A DNA stretch of 45,547 nt from Streptomyces sp. XM83C (GTDB lineage: Bacteria > Actinomycetota > Actinomycetes > Streptomycetales > Streptomycetaceae). Shown here piece by piece: positions 26,727-33,669 of this stretch. The position numbers and the translations under genes are program-made. The stretch lies in assembly GCF_023072675.1 (NCBI RefSeq), contig NZ_JALLGL010000010.1:1-45547 (forward strand), in the 5' to 3' direction. The notes beneath the pieces are model-generated. The model did not search any database. It saw only the letters and a list, made by a program, of their open reading frames with translations, and had not been told where the DNA came from. The first letter of the stretch is position 1. Every line of letters begins with the position of its first letter.

Positions 26727-27401
26727 CTATAAGCCGGCTGCGTATCCGCGCCGCAGTGCGATGGCGACTTCGGTGACCCGCTGGGTCTGGTAGGCGATGG
26801 CGGCGAGGTTGTCGTCGGTGACGTTCTCGGCGAGGCGTCCGGGGACGGCCTGCCGGCCGGAGACCGAGCTGACCCCGTAGGGGTTGCCGTTGCTCGGGGC
26901 GGTCATGATGTCGTCGGTGACGCCGGGCGGCACGATGATCCCGCCCCAGTGGTAGAAGACGGTGTTCAGCGAGAGGATCGTGCTCTCCTGGCCGCCGTGC
27001 GGCGCGCCGGTCGAGGTGAACGACGACATGACCTTGCCGGCCAGTCCGCGACGCGCGTTGAGCGGCCACGCGAGGTCGATGAAGTGCTTGAGCGGGGCGG
27101 GGATCATGCCGTGCCTGCCCGGACCGCCGAGCAGGATGGCGTCCGCCCAGTCGAGGTCGTCGAGGGTGGCGGTCGGTACGTCCTTGATGGCCTCGGCGTT
27201 CTCCTGCCAGGCCTGCGTCCACTCGGTGAACTCGGGCCACAGGGACTCGTCGACGTACTCGGGCACGCGGCGCAGACGGGTCTGCGCCCCGGCCTTCTCG
27301 GCGGCCTCGGCGGCGGCCGTGGCGAGTCTGTGGACGTTGCCCGTTCCGGAGTAGTAGACGACGGCGACCTTGACGGCGCCGTCGGCGCCCGCGGTGGTCA
27401 T
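26727..27401 (-). CDS. Flavodoxin-fold NAD(P)H:quinone oxidoreductase (WrbA-like)
   Basis: The 224-aa protein begins with the FMN phosphate loop VAVVYYSGTGNVHRLATAAA and continues with ILLGGPGRHGMIPAPLKHFID, FTSTGAPHGGQESTILS and NGNPYGVSSVSG. These match the WrbA family of FMN-dependent quinone reductases. AAGGAG lies ten bases before ATG 27401. Its stop is about 70 bases from the NRPS start. It could reduce a quinoid or over-oxidised product, or supply reduced flavin chemistry to the pathway. Confidence 0.88.
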   Translation of the reverse strand: MTTAGADGAVKVAVVYYSGTGNVHRLATAAAEAAEKAGAQTRLRRVPEYVDESLWPEFTEWTQAWQENAEAIKDVPTATLDDLDWADAILLGGPGRHGMIPAPLKHFIDLAWPLNARRGLAGKVMSSFTSTGAPHGGQESTILSLNTVFYHWGGIIVPPGVTDDIMTAPSNGNPYGVSSVSGRQAVPGRLAENVTDDNLAAIAYQTQRVTEVAIALRRGYAAGL

Positions 27402-27716
27402 GGTGCGGTGTGCTCCTTGGGTGAGGCGGACAGGGGGCGGGCCGGTCGGGCCCGGTCGGTGTCCTTCCGTGCCGGTCGGTGCCGGGGCGGCGGGACGGAC
27501 ACGTGTCGGGTCGGCACAGAGCGCACGGCGCACGCGCGCCGGGCGCCGTGCTCGGGCGTGGGGCGTGGTGCGTCGGGCGTGCCGCGTGGCGCGTCGTGCG
27601 CGTCGTGGGGAAGGACCGGGTGCGGTTCTGCCCTGCGGGCAGGGAAGGGGGCCGCGGTGCCGGGACTGACGGCGCCGGGCCGGAGCCGGCCGCGGTGTCG
27701 GGGCCGGCCGGGGGGA
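27402..27716. other. Non-coding GC-rich spacer within the core operon
   Basis: No supported gene lies in these 315 bases. They contain a 7-bp tandem repeat (27555-27596), the hairpin CTGCCC-TGC-GGGCAG near 27622-27640 and several GC-rich inverted repeats near 27675-27715. These could lower read-through between upp and the flavoprotein gene and set lower expression of downstream genes. Confidence 0.45.
27555..27596. repeat. Six 7-bp tandem repeats of NGCGT(G/C)(G/C)
   Basis: Units GGCGTGG, GGCGTGG, TGCGTCG, GGCGTGC, CGCGTGG and CGCGTCG follow one another without gaps. Seven-bp phased repeats resemble heptamer sites bound by SARP activators, but the sequence is not a known SARP site and simple slippage is as likely. 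Confidence 0.5.
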
Positions 27717-28397
27717 TCAGGCCGGCAGGTCGGTGCCGAAGTACCGGTCGCCGAAGTCGCCGATGCCCGGCTGCATGTAGGCGTTCTCGTCCAGCCGTTC
27801 CTCGATGGACGAGGTCACCATCCGTACGGCGGGCCGGTGTTCGCGGACGACCCGGATGCCCTCGGGGGAGGAGAGCAGGTTGACGAAGACGATGTGCTCC
27901 TCGGGCACCCCGTGGTCGCACAGGACGTCGATCGCGGCCAGCGCGGTCCCGCCGGTGGCGAGCATGGGGTCGAGCAGCAGCACATGGCGTCGCGCGATGT
28001 CCGAGGGCAGCGCGGTGTAGTAGTGCCGCGGCAGCTTGGTGACCTTGTCGCGCTGAATGAGGATCTTGCCGAGCCGGATCTCCGGCATCATCGCGCGCAG
28101 TTCGGCTTCCATGCTGTCGCCGGCCCGTACGACGGACACCCCGCAGATCTGCTCGGTGAGCCTCAGCCCGTGGTAGGTCCGGCCGACCGGGGTCTGCACG
28201 TCGTACGGCTCGAACGGCATCAGTTCCAGGCTCGCTTCGATCAACTGCCGCATGATTCGAGCCGCGTTGGGGACGAGGTCCTTCCGCTTGGCATGCCGGT
28301 TCCGTATGATGCTGTGCAATGCACGCAACTGTTTGGTCTGCGGCAGGAGGTGAACAGCATCCTGAAGCGTCGTCGCCTCGGTGGCCATCCCCGTCAC
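27717..28397 (-). CDS. upp: Uracil phosphoribosyltransferase, eukaryotic (FUR1-like) type
   Basis: The 226-aa protein has the PRPP loop LLLDPMLATGGTA at about 140-152 and the uracil loop MQPGIGDFGDRYFGT at 208-221. Its body reads ICGVSVVRAGDSMEAELR and RLGKILIQRDKVTKLP, the wording of yeast FUR1 and other eukaryotic enzymes rather than the usual bacterial Upp (which has GVVPILRAG and PGLGDAGDR). GTG 28397 overlaps the stop of the TrpF-like gene as GTGA; ATG 28388 is an alternative. It may phosphoribosylate a non-uracil heterocycle, salvage uracil, or protect the host. Confidence 0.9.
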   Translation of the reverse strand: MTGMATEATTLQDAVHLLPQTKQLRALHSIIRNRHAKRKDLVPNAARIMRQLIEASLELMPFEPYDVQTPVGRTYHGLRLTEQICGVSVVRAGDSMEAELRAMMPEIRLGKILIQRDKVTKLPRHYYTALPSDIARRHVLLLDPMLATGGTALAAIDVLCDHGVPEEHIVFVNLLSSPEGIRVVREHRPAVRMVTSSIEERLDENAYMQPGIGDFGDRYFGTDLPA

Positions 28398-29083
28398 CCC
28401 CGGCCCTCGCCGGCTGTCCGGTGGAACGCCTTGCGCGCTTCCGCGACGAACGTCCGTACTTTCAGCCGGTCCTTACGGCCGGACGGGCCCTCAAGTCCGG
28501 TGTGCGCGTCCACCGCCGCGGGCCGGACCTTCTCGATGGCCTCGGCGACGTTCTGCGGGTTGAGGCCGCCCGCCAGCATCAGCGGCCGGGGCGAGATCCG
28601 CACCAGCTCGGCGCTGATGTCCCAGTCGTGGACCAGCCCGGTGGCACCCTTGGCGCCGGTGGCCGGGTTGAAGGTGTCGGTGATGAACATGTCGACGTGC
28701 TCGGCGGCGCCGTCGACGGTCCGCTTCAGCTCGTCGATGTTGTCGGCCTTCACCACCAGGCTCTTCAGCAGGAACAGCTCGGGGGCGATGCTCCGCAGCC
28801 GACGCAGTTCGGCGGGGGTGATGTCGCCGTGCAGCTGGATGGCGTCGACGCCCATCTCCGCGCAGAAGGACTTGATCTCGTCGGCGTCGGTCAGATACGT
28901 GATGATGACGCCCTTGTTCCGGGGCTGGACGGCCTTGATGATGGCGGCGGCGGCGGCCTCGGAGAGGTCCTCGTTCTTGGCGGGCAGCCGCAGGGCGAAG
29001 CCCAGCCAGTCCGCGCCCTCCTCCACGATCATGTCCGCTTCGGCCTGGTCGATGATTCCCGCGACCTGGATCACGTTCTGCAT
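28394..29083 (-). CDS. TrpF-like phosphoribosyl isomerase homologue lacking the general-base Cys
   Basis: The 229-aa protein is a TrpF-type beta/alpha barrel: EEGADWLGFALRLP, DAIQLHGDI, FITDT with Asp136, AGGLNPQNVAEAI and a phosphate-binding PAAVDAHTGLEG/SGRKD end. In TrpF the first strand carries the general-base Cys of the KICG motif; here it reads VAGI, with Ala8. The usual SSGVE phosphate motif is HTGLE. Asp136 and the phosphate sites remain, so it probably binds a phosphoribosyl compound but does different chemistry. Streptomyces normally uses PriA instead of a separate TrpF. GGGAGA precedes ATG 29083. Confidence 0.8.
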   Translation of the reverse strand: MQNVIQVAGIIDQAEADMIVEEGADWLGFALRLPAKNEDLSEAAAAAIIKAVQPRNKGVIITYLTDADEIKSFCAEMGVDAIQLHGDITPAELRRLRSIAPELFLLKSLVVKADNIDELKRTVDGAAEHVDMFITDTFNPATGAKGATGLVHDWDISAELVRISPRPLMLAGGLNPQNVAEAIEKVRPAAVDAHTGLEGPSGRKDRLKVRTFVAEARKAFHRTAGEGRG

Positions 29084-29156
29084 TCGGCTCTCCCTTTCCC
29101 GGCACCGGGTGCCGGCGTCCATGGGTGTGGTGCAGCGTCCGCGGTGTACGGCGGGG

Positions 29157-29843
29157 TCAGGCGGCGGAGTTCTTCAGCTCGGCCACCACGAGTTCGGCGA
29201 GCGGCGCGGCGGACGCCGGGTTCTGGCCGGTCATGACCCGCTGGTCGCTCTCGGTGTTGGCCTGGTACGCGGGCGCCTTGCTGTGCCGGGCGCCGCACTC
29301 CTTGAGCCGGTCCTCCAGCAGGAACGGCATGACGTCGACGAGGCTGAGGGAGTGCTCCTCCTCGTTGCTGAAGGACGTGACCCGCTTGCCCTCGACGAGC
29401 CGGGTGCCGTCCGACAGGCGCAGGTTCACCAGGGCCGCGGGGCCGTGGCACACGGCGGCGACGACACCGCCGCGTTCGTAGATGCCGGTGGCGATACGGG
29501 CGAGGTCCGGGGAGGCGGGGAAGTCCCACATCGCGCCGTGGCCGCCGACGTAGTAGATCGCCGCGTAGTCCTCCGGGCGCACCTCGGCCGCGCGCCGGGT
29601 CGCCGCGAGCTTCGCCTTCACCGTCTCGTCGGCGAGGAAGCCCATGATCTCCGGGTCGTTCTCCTCCCCGTCGAACACCACGGCGGGCGGCTCACCGCCG
29701 CGTACCGACACGAAGTCCACCTCGTGCCCGGCGGCGACGAACACGTTGTACGGGTGCGCCGCCTCCGAGACGCTGTATCCGGTCCGGTTCCCGGTGTCTC
29801 CGAGAACGTCATGACTGCTGACGGCGAGCAGGATCCTGGCCAC
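29157..29843 (-). CDS. DJ-1/PfpI-family protein (Hsp31-like)
   Basis: The 228-aa protein has the DJ-1/PfpI fold with the nucleophile Cys in GGVVAAVCHGPAALV and the upstream YYVGGHGAMWDFP that holds an acidic/His partner. The family includes glyoxalase III, deglycase-like and amidotransferase-like proteins. GTG 29843 is preceded by AGGAGG. It sits between the hydrolase and the TrpF-like gene in the core operon. It may hydrolyse or hydrate an intermediate or detoxify reactive carbonyls; the sequence does not decide. Confidence 0.88.
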   Translation of the reverse strand: MARILLAVSSHDVLGDTGNRTGYSVSEAAHPYNVFVAAGHEVDFVSVRGGEPPAVVFDGEENDPEIMGFLADETVKAKLAATRRAAEVRPEDYAAIYYVGGHGAMWDFPASPDLARIATGIYERGGVVAAVCHGPAALVNLRLSDGTRLVEGKRVTSFSNEEEHSLSLVDVMPFLLEDRLKECGARHSKAPAYQANTESDQRVMTGQNPASAAPLAELVVAELKNSAA

Positions 29844-29941
29844 TTCTCCTCCTGGGTGTGTCGGTCGGGGCGAGCAAGGACGAGGGGCGCTTCCCGGTCG
29901 GGCCGCGCCCCTGGTTGCCCTCGGCGGTGCGGTGGCGCGGG

Positions 29942-30721
29942 TCAGGCCTTGTGGATGAAGTCGTTCACCACGCGCACGAACTCCTCCGGCTGCTCGACGA
30001 GGACCATGTGGCCGCTGTCGAACTCGTGGTACTGCGCGTTCGGGATGGACTCGTACAGGTCACGCGAGTGGTGCGTGGGCACAGCGGCGTCCGGGTTGCA
30101 GGCGAGGACCAGGGTCTCGGCCTGCACCTTGCCGACGAGGTCACGGATGTCGGTGCGGACGAGCAGTTCGAGCTGGCGGATACGGCCGTCGGACGGGCTC
30201 AGTTCGGCGCCCATCTTGTCGACCTCGTCGAGGCTGTCGAGGGTGTTGATGAACTTCGGGCTGAACGCCGTGGTGGTCAGCACCCGGCCGAAGGCCTTCG
30301 CGTCGTGCTTCTGGCTGAGCGTCAGACCGATGAGGTTCTCCATGTAGCGGTCGGCCTGCACGAGACCGCCCACGGGGAGGAGCCGGCGGACCTTGTCGGG
30401 GTGCAGGGCGGCGGTGGCCGCCACGACGGCGCCGCCGAGGGAGAAGCCCACCAGGTCGACCGGGCCGAGGCCGGCGTGCTCGATGACGGCGGCGACCTCG
30501 TCGGCCAGCTGCTCCATGGTCAGGGGGCTGCCGTCGTCCTCGGCCGCCTCACTGGCGGACAGGTCCGGCAGGATGACCGTGTTCCGCTGGGCGAACGTGT
30601 CGACCAGATGCCCGAAGGCCGCCTCGCCGCCCTTGCCGACGCCGTGCACGAGCATCAGGGCCGGGCCGGAGCCGGCGACGCGGTAATGGATGCGGGAGCT
30701 GCCGACGGTGATCACGGGCAT
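29942..30721 (-). CDS. Alpha/beta hydrolase, first gene of the core operon
   Basis: The 259-aa protein has the alpha/beta-hydrolase oxyanion HGVG near residue 27, the elbow GFSLGGA with its Ser near 91 and a terminal DSGHMVLVEQPEEF His. The earlier Asp lies in the LACNPDAAVP segment. It has no signal peptide. AGAAGGG lies about 11 bases before ATG 30721, which is favoured over the longer upstream reading. It leads the minus-strand set that includes the NRPS. A leader of about 310 bases separates it from the predicted promoter at 31041-31071. Confidence 0.9.
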   Translation of the reverse strand: MPVITVGSSRIHYRVAGSGPALMLVHGVGKGGEAAFGHLVDTFAQRNTVILPDLSASEAAEDDGSPLTMEQLADEVAAVIEHAGLGPVDLVGFSLGGAVVAATAALHPDKVRRLLPVGGLVQADRYMENLIGLTLSQKHDAKAFGRVLTTTAFSPKFINTLDSLDEVDKMGAELSPSDGRIRQLELLVRTDIRDLVGKVQAETLVLACNPDAAVPTHHSRDLYESIPNAQYHEFDSGHMVLVEQPEEFVRVVNDFIHKA

Positions 30722-30876
30722 GACTGATGATCCCTTCTGATGAGGAATTCGACGCGCGGGCACCGTTGATGTGCGATCGGCGTCCACGGATTGTTGTTCA
30801 CGCCGTCGAGGTGCGGGACGGCGGCAGGAAACCCGCGCTCGGGCATGGTGGTGCGACGGCCCGGCGTCGGGTGAAG

Positions 30877-30921
30877 ACGTGCGCTTGCTCTACGTGCGCT
30901 TGCGATACGTGCGTGTGCTGA
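30877..30921. repeat. Three 15-bp tandem repeats in the core-operon leader
   Basis: ACGTGCGCTTGCTCT (30877), ACGTGCGCTTGCGAT (30892) and ACGTGCGTGTGCTGA (30907) follow directly on one another. They lie between the predicted promoter and the first gene, so they would be transcribed. They could be an RNA element, a roadblock site for a regulator, or a slippage repeat. Confidence 0.6.
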
Positions 30922-31040
30922 GCTGGAGCTGTATCACCGCGTGGAACCGGCGTACGGCACCACGACTTGGGGACGAGCCATCGACAACTCCTCGAAGTCG
31001 GTGGTGCATACGCCCGCGGCAGATCCGGCTGACGCACGGA

Positions 31041-31071
31041 ACACTAACAGACAGTACTGCCTGTTTGTCAA
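31041..31071 (-). promoter_or_regulatory. Predicted core-operon promoter
   Basis: On the minus strand TTGACA (31071-31066) is followed after 19 bases by TAGTGT (31046-31041). The -35 is a perfect consensus and the -10 fits TANNNT. The spacer is long and is filled by the palindrome at 31046-31065. Transcription would start near 31034 and run into the hydrolase at 30721. Confidence 0.55.
31046..31065. promoter_or_regulatory. 20-bp near-perfect palindrome, probable TetR/autoregulator operator
   Basis: AACAGACAGTACTGCCTGTT is self-complementary except for one mismatched pair (31051/31060). Its core GACA-N4-TGCC matches the GACA-N4-TGTC elements at 13080-13091 and 33694-33705. It occupies the spacer between -35 and -10, where a bound repressor would block RNA polymerase. 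The two TetR genes 1.4-2.6 kb away are the natural candidates. Confidence 0.65.
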
Positions 31072-31250
31072 CGCTCTCCGTTCGAACATGCGGCCGTTAT
31101 CCGGAACCTGCACTTCCCCCTGCGGCCACCCATCTGACCTGCGAAAACAGGGAAAATGGAAAGGTCACGGCGGAGGCGGTGAACCGATCGGCGGGCCAGC
31201 TTTCGATGCGAGCCTGCCTGTTTTTGTTGTCACCTGAACTACACATACGA

Positions 31251-31290
31251 GAAGCCGTCGGCCCCGGTGAGTGCGGGGACCGACGGCTTC
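31251..31290 (-). terminator. Stem-loop downstream of the afsA-like gene
   Basis: GAAGCCGTCGG at 31251-31261 pairs with CCGACGGCTTC at 31280-31290; CCCC and GGGG inside extend the stem. It lies about 120 bases past the afsA-like stop and separates that transcript from the core-operon promoter. Confidence 0.7.
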
Positions 31291-31411
31291 GGGCGGTACG
31301 GGTCGTGCTTCGGGCCATACGGAAGTGCTGGGGGTTGTGGTCGGGCTCGGCCGAGTCGAAGGGGGCAGCCGAACCGGTCGGGCGTCCGGATCGACCGGGC
31401 CGGGTCGTCGG

Positions 31412-32383
31412 TTACAGGTGCCAGGTGGTGACCTGGGCCGTGAACACGGTGCTGTCGTTCTGCACGGCCCGGACATGGACCAGGGCGGGGCCGTCCGTCA
31501 CGGAGGGCGTCGTCTCGGCCTCGATCCAGCAGGGGGCGTCGAGTTCGGCGTAGCGCGAGAACGTGCTCTCCATCGCCACCGCCAGCACCGGCATCGGGTG
31601 CACGGCCTGCGCGGCCTGGCGGGCGGCCTCCATCAGCACCATGCCGGGCACGTGGTCGACCGGGTGGTCGAAGAGGATGGGGTGCAGGGTGTCCACGTAC
31701 AGCCGCCAGCGCGGCACGGCACCCTCCGGCTCCAGCAGCACCACGTCACCCTGATGTGCGCGGCCGACCGACGCGGGGTCGAGTCGCCGCCCCTCCGCCG
31801 GCGGCGCGCTGGTCGGCCGGTCGCCGCGCAACCGCCGGTAGACCTCGGGCGACAGACAGCTGAACGCCGCCTCCGCGAACCCGATCGACCGTCCGTCGCG
31901 CAGCAGGGTCGCCTCGTAGCGCATCCCCGTGAACTTCCCGCCCCGCCAGGACTGTTCCGGGCAGGTCACCTCCAGTTCCACCTCCGTCGGCACCAGGTCG
32001 GCGGCCAGGCCCTCGGGGGTGGCGGTGTAGGACAGACCGCGCATCATGAAGCTGTGCCCCAGGGGCACCCCTAACTCGGCATGGGCGATCAGCGCCCCCG
32101 CCTGCCGGAACGATTCCGCGACGAGCATCGGGTCCTGGAACCCCGCACGCGGGGCGAAGAACGAATGGCCGCGCGGCCATTGTGCGTGCACCAGAAAACC
32201 GTCAGACCTTCCCGGCTTCCAGTCCGTCAGGAACACCTCCGCCACCGCTGCCCGGTGCGTGTACTCCCGGGGAACGGTCCGTGTCAGGCCCTGCCCGCTG
32301 TCGGAACCTGTTGTGTAACGTTCGTGTTGAAGTTGGATTGCCTGTTGAGCAGTGCGCACGTGCGCCCTGAGATCCTTCTGCAT
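31412..32383 (-). CDS. AfsA-like gamma-butyrolactone autoregulator synthase
   Basis: The 323-aa protein has two AfsA hot-dog repeats. The first carries VAEVFLTDWKPGRSDGFLVH and later HSFFAPRAGFQDPMLVAESF. The second carries VVLLEPEGAVPRWRLYVDT and HPILFDHPVDHVPGMVLMEA. AfsA enzymes condense a beta-ketoacyl thioester with dihydroxyacetone phosphate to start synthesis of a butyrolactone or butenolide hormone. It is divergent from a receptor-type TetR gene, the classical arrangement of scbA/scbR. The intergenic region holds palindromic sites. It reads toward the core operon and ends at a terminator. Confidence 0.92.
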   Translation of the reverse strand: MQKDLRAHVRTAQQAIQLQHERYTTGSDSGQGLTRTVPREYTHRAAVAEVFLTDWKPGRSDGFLVHAQWPRGHSFFAPRAGFQDPMLVAESFRQAGALIAHAELGVPLGHSFMMRGLSYTATPEGLAADLVPTEVELEVTCPEQSWRGGKFTGMRYEATLLRDGRSIGFAEAAFSCLSPEVYRRLRGDRPTSAPPAEGRRLDPASVGRAHQGDVVLLEPEGAVPRWRLYVDTLHPILFDHPVDHVPGMVLMEAARQAAQAVHPMPVLAVAMESTFSRYAELDAPCWIEAETTPSVTDGPALVHVRAVQNDSTVFTAQVTTWHL

Positions 32384-32399
32384 GTCTGTGGTCTCCGAG

Positions 32400-32411
32400 A
32401 CAGTCGCCTGT
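32400..32411. promoter_or_regulatory. ACAG-N4-CTGT inverted repeat before afsA-like gene
   Basis: ACAG at 32400-32403 and CTGT at 32408-32411 form a short palindrome 16 bases upstream of the afsA-like ATG. It resembles half-sites of the operators at 31046 and 32442 and could repress the synthase gene. Confidence 0.35.
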
Positions 32412-32441
32412 ACATACGTGCGAGCGGCCGCGTCGTACGCT

Positions 32442-32455
32442 ACAGGCCGACCTGT
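32442..32455. promoter_or_regulatory. ACAGGCCGACCTGT palindrome, probable autoregulatory element
   Basis: The 14-bp site is palindromic except for two central pairs. It lies 22 bases before the TTG start of the receptor-type tetR and directly after a TACGCT hexamer at 32436-32441 that could be its -10. A receptor bound here would repress its own gene, as gamma-butyrolactone receptors commonly do. The extended minus-strand text GACAGGTC is also found at 13257-13264. Confidence 0.5.
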
Positions 32456-32477
32456 CTTTTTTCAGAGGATCCAGGAA

Positions 32478-33080
32478 TTGGTACGCCAGGAACGAGCTAT
32501 CAGAACGCGGCAGGCGATCCTCGAAGCGGCGGCGACGCTGTTCGACGAACTCGGCTACGAGGGTGCCAGCACGACGGACATCATCACGCGCTCAGGTCTG
32601 ACCCGGGGCGCCCTCTACCACCATTTCCCGTCCAAGGAGTCGATCGCCGTCGCCCTTGTGGACGCCCAGTCCCAGGCCCTGGAGGCGCCCGACCGCGAGC
32701 TGCGGCTCCAGTCGCTGATCGACCTCACCTTCGTCTACGCCCGCAGACTGCAGACGGACCCGGTGCTGCGCGCCGGGGTGCGGCTGACGGTGGAGCAGAC
32801 CTCGTTCCGCCGGCATGGCAGCCGCCCCTACCGGACAGCCGAGGAGGCGGTCCACGGCCAGCTCGAACTGGCCGCGCAGAAGGGTGAGTTGCTGCCGGGG
32901 GTGGACACCCTGGAGGCCACTGAGTTCATCGTGGGGGCGTTCACCGGGGTACAGCTGGTGTCTCACGTGTACTCGGAACGTCGAGACCTGCTGGAACGGG
33001 TGTCCGCGATGTGGCGGCTGCTTCTGCCGGGACTCGCGGTGCCTGGCCTGCTGGTACGTCTGCGGCTGACTCCCCCGTAG
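32478..33080 (+). CDS. TetR-family gamma-butyrolactone-receptor-type regulator
   Basis: The 200-aa protein has the receptor-type N-terminus VRQERAIRTRQAILEAAATLF, the helix-turn-helix TDIITRSGLTRGALYHHFPSKES and a C-terminal ligand domain with DPVLRAGVRLTVEQ. The frame is open upstream to an ATG-containing region, but the family N-terminus begins at VRQERA, so the TTG at 32478 is the best start; AGAGGA lies close upstream. This start also leaves the palindrome at 32442-32455 in the promoter. It is divergent from the afsA-like gene and probably senses its product. Its 3' end overlaps the next tetR by 140 bases. Confidence 0.88.
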   Translation: MVRQERAIRTRQAILEAAATLFDELGYEGASTTDIITRSGLTRGALYHHFPSKESIAVALVDAQSQALEAPDRELRLQSLIDLTFVYARRLQTDPVLRAGVRLTVEQTSFRRHGSRPYRTAEEAVHGQLELAAQKGELLPGVDTLEATEFIVGAFTGVQLVSHVYSERRDLLERVSAMWRLLLPGLAVPGLLVRLRLTPP

Positions 33081-33621
33081 CCAGCAGCGGCCGGACGAGG
33101 TCCCAGATGTCCGTCGAGCTGTCCGGGTCCCACCAGTGCACCTTGACCCTGCTCAGCGACTCGAGACCGGCCGCGATCACCACGACCAGGTCGGCGACGG
33201 CGGTGGCGTCCGGCCTGCCCCGCAGCAGCTCCTCGGTGCGCTCGTGCAGCGCCTCCAGCGCCTCCTCGCGCAGCCGGGGCCCCGGCTCCTCGGTGCCGTC
33301 GGCGGTCAGCCGCAGCCCGGCGCCGACCACCGGGTCCTCCCGCGCCGCCCGCCACAGCTCGTCACCGAAGCGGGCGGGTGGCTCGGTGGACGGGTCCGAG
33401 AAAGCCGCGTCCAGCAACGCGGTCACAGCGGCACGGGCCTCGTTGTAGACCGAGGCCGCCAGAGCGCCCTTGGTCGGAAAGTGGAAATTCAGGGCTCCCC
33501 TGCTCACCCCCGCGTCGCGGGAGATCGCGTTCAGTCCGGCGGACCGGAGTCCCGTACACCTGATCAGCGTCGCGGCGGCCCGGATGAGTTCGTAACGGGT
33601 CTGCTCAGCGCGAGGATGCAT
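32941..33621 (-). CDS. Second TetR-family regulator (receptor-like)
   Basis: The 226-aa protein begins RAEQTRYELIRAAATLI and has a TetR helix-turn-helix AISRDAGVSRGALNFHFPTK. The ligand domain includes EDPVVGAGLRLTADG and LSRVKVHWWDPDSSTD, in the style of gamma-butyrolactone receptors and pseudo-receptors. About 45 residues at the C-terminus, rich in Pro, Ala and Thr, go beyond the usual fold and are encoded by DNA that is also the end of the convergent tetR (overlap 32941-33080). Its promoter carries a GACA-N4-TGTC element over the -35. Confidence 0.88.
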   Translation of the reverse strand: MHPRAEQTRYELIRAAATLIRCTGLRSAGLNAISRDAGVSRGALNFHFPTKGALAASVYNEARAAVTALLDAAFSDPSTEPPARFGDELWRAAREDPVVGAGLRLTADGTEEPGPRLREEALEALHERTEELLRGRPDATAVADLVVVIAAGLESLSRVKVHWWDPDSSTDIWDLVRPLLATGESAADVPAGQAPRVPAEAAATSRTPVPAGLDVPSTRETPAVPR

Positions 33622-33669
33622 CCGCTACCTCAGTCCTCTCCTACACACGCTCCGTAATGAGGGGTGCCA

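Larger units (their letters stand above)
30722..31411. other. 690-base regulatory region before the core operon
   Basis: No supported gene lies here. Reading from the core operon outward, it holds a long leader, three 15-bp tandem repeats (30877-30921), a near-consensus promoter with a palindromic operator between its -35 and -10 (31041-31071), and the afsA-side terminator (31251-31290). The rest shows nothing I can assign. Confidence 0.6.

Noticed and set aside
28394..29083. A normal tryptophan-pathway TrpF
   Set aside because: The general-base Cys is Ala, the phosphate motif is altered, there are no other trp genes, and Streptomyces normally uses PriA.
26949..30347. A very long plus-strand open frame opposite the core operon
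   Set aside because: It is an antisense shadow produced by GC-rich third positions. It has no recognisable domain, while the minus strand encodes five clear protein families across it.
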